From Rikenellaceae bacterium (GTDB lineage: Bacteria > Bacteroidota > Bacteroidia > Bacteroidales > Rikenellaceae), in the NCBI GenBank assembly GCA_020859875.1, contig JAJBVJ010000098.1:1-14265 (forward strand): a stretch of DNA of 14,265 nucleotides, written 5' to 3'. The notes under the pieces were generated by a model, which saw only the letters and a list, made by a program, of their open reading frames with translations, had not been told where the DNA came from and made no database searches. Positions within the stretch are counted from its first letter, which is position 1, and the number at the start of each line of letters is the position of its first letter. Positions 13,981 through 14,265 of this stretch are shown here, piece after piece. The translations under genes were made by a program, and so were the position numbers.

Positions 13981-14265
13981 TTCCTCCTCCAAGTTAACCT
14001 TCGGTTTTGCTTCGCTCATTTCCTCGCGGCTCGCCAGAGCTTGTGCAAAGCACGCTCTGGTCTCGCTCGCAGCGTCAAATCTTCCTCCTCGTTCGGGCAA
14101 ATAAGAGCAGAGTTCTTTTGCCCCTCACTCGTTCGTCAGTTCCTGCGTCGGTTCCCTCGTTACGTGATAATTGGCTTCGCCTTCCTCCTCTTCGCTCGGC
14201 AAAACTTGAGCTTCGCTCGTTTTGCCCTCACTCATTCGTCGGTTCGGGTGATCTCCCTCACGCAA
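13981..14265. repeat. Degenerate ~100 bp repeat cluster with hairpins, open at the window edge
   Basis: TTCCTCCTC recurs at 13981, 14082 and 14182, spaced 101 and 100 bases. The second and third units also share TTTTGCCC(C)TCACTC, then TTCGTC and GTTC; the first shares GTTTTGC and CTCATT. Hairpins: CCAGAGC-tt-GTGC-aaa-GCAC-GCTCTGG (14034-14060), GGGCAAA/TTTGCCC (14095-14123) and GGCAAAAC-tt-GAGC-ttc-GCTC-GTTTTGCC (14198-14226). The plus strand is pyrimidine-rich, with many TTCGCTC and CTCGTTCG words. The minus strand from 14265 to 13939 is open apart from one TGA at 14125-14127. Two short ATG frames lie in it: 14235-14125 (36 residues, starting MSEGKTSEAQ) and 14019-13939 (26 residues, starting MSEAKPKVN). 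No known element is recognised. Confidence 0.68.

Overview
The window looks like a chromosomal segment of a GC-rich member of the Bacteroidales. Alistipes/Rikenellaceae is my best guess, but that is inference. The evidence is several perfect Bacteroidota-type -7 elements (TAnnTTTG), AT-rich leaders that mostly lack Shine-Dalgarno sequences, a DUF4270 lipoprotein next to a short GT5-domain protein, and the family-level look of GDH, TopA, ThrRS, IF3 and PdxA. The content is mostly housekeeping. I see no phage, insertion sequence, CRISPR array, rRNA or tRNA.

Layout, left to right. (1) gdhA (+), broken by one extra G just before the catalytic lysine, followed by a hairpin terminator. (2) A YghZ-type aldo/keto reductase (+). 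(3) A two-gene unit (+): a protein with only the N-terminal domain of glycogen synthase, overlapping a DUF4270 lipoprotein, then a strong terminator. (4) topA (+) with its own terminator. (5) A DUF1273/SLOG protein (-), also frameshifted in a 7-base G run. (6) About 430 bp without a recognisable gene. (7) A three-gene small-membrane-protein operon (+): YtxH-like, holin/DUF1469-like and a small basic protein, ended by a 14-bp hairpin terminator. (8) The converging pdxA-thrS-infC cluster (-). infC has its own promoter, a strong Shine-Dalgarno and apparently an ATA start codon. (9) About 690 bp of repeat-rich DNA upstream of pdxA: two and a quarter copies of a 74-75 bp repeat that contributes the pdxA promoter, then degenerate ~100 bp units containing hairpins.

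The genes cover nitrogen assimilation (GDH), carbonyl/triose-phosphate detoxification (AKR), cell envelope (GT5-like/DUF4270 pair; YtxH/holin trio), DNA topology (TopA), vitamin B6 synthesis (PdxA) and translation (ThrRS, IF3). The observations most worth following up are the non-canonical infC start, the two gene-breaking G7 tracts (the only G or C runs of seven in the window), the repeat-borne pdxA promoter, the hairpin repeat cluster at the right edge, and the GT5-like protein with altered sugar-nucleotide motifs. No complete novel defence or mobile system is evident.
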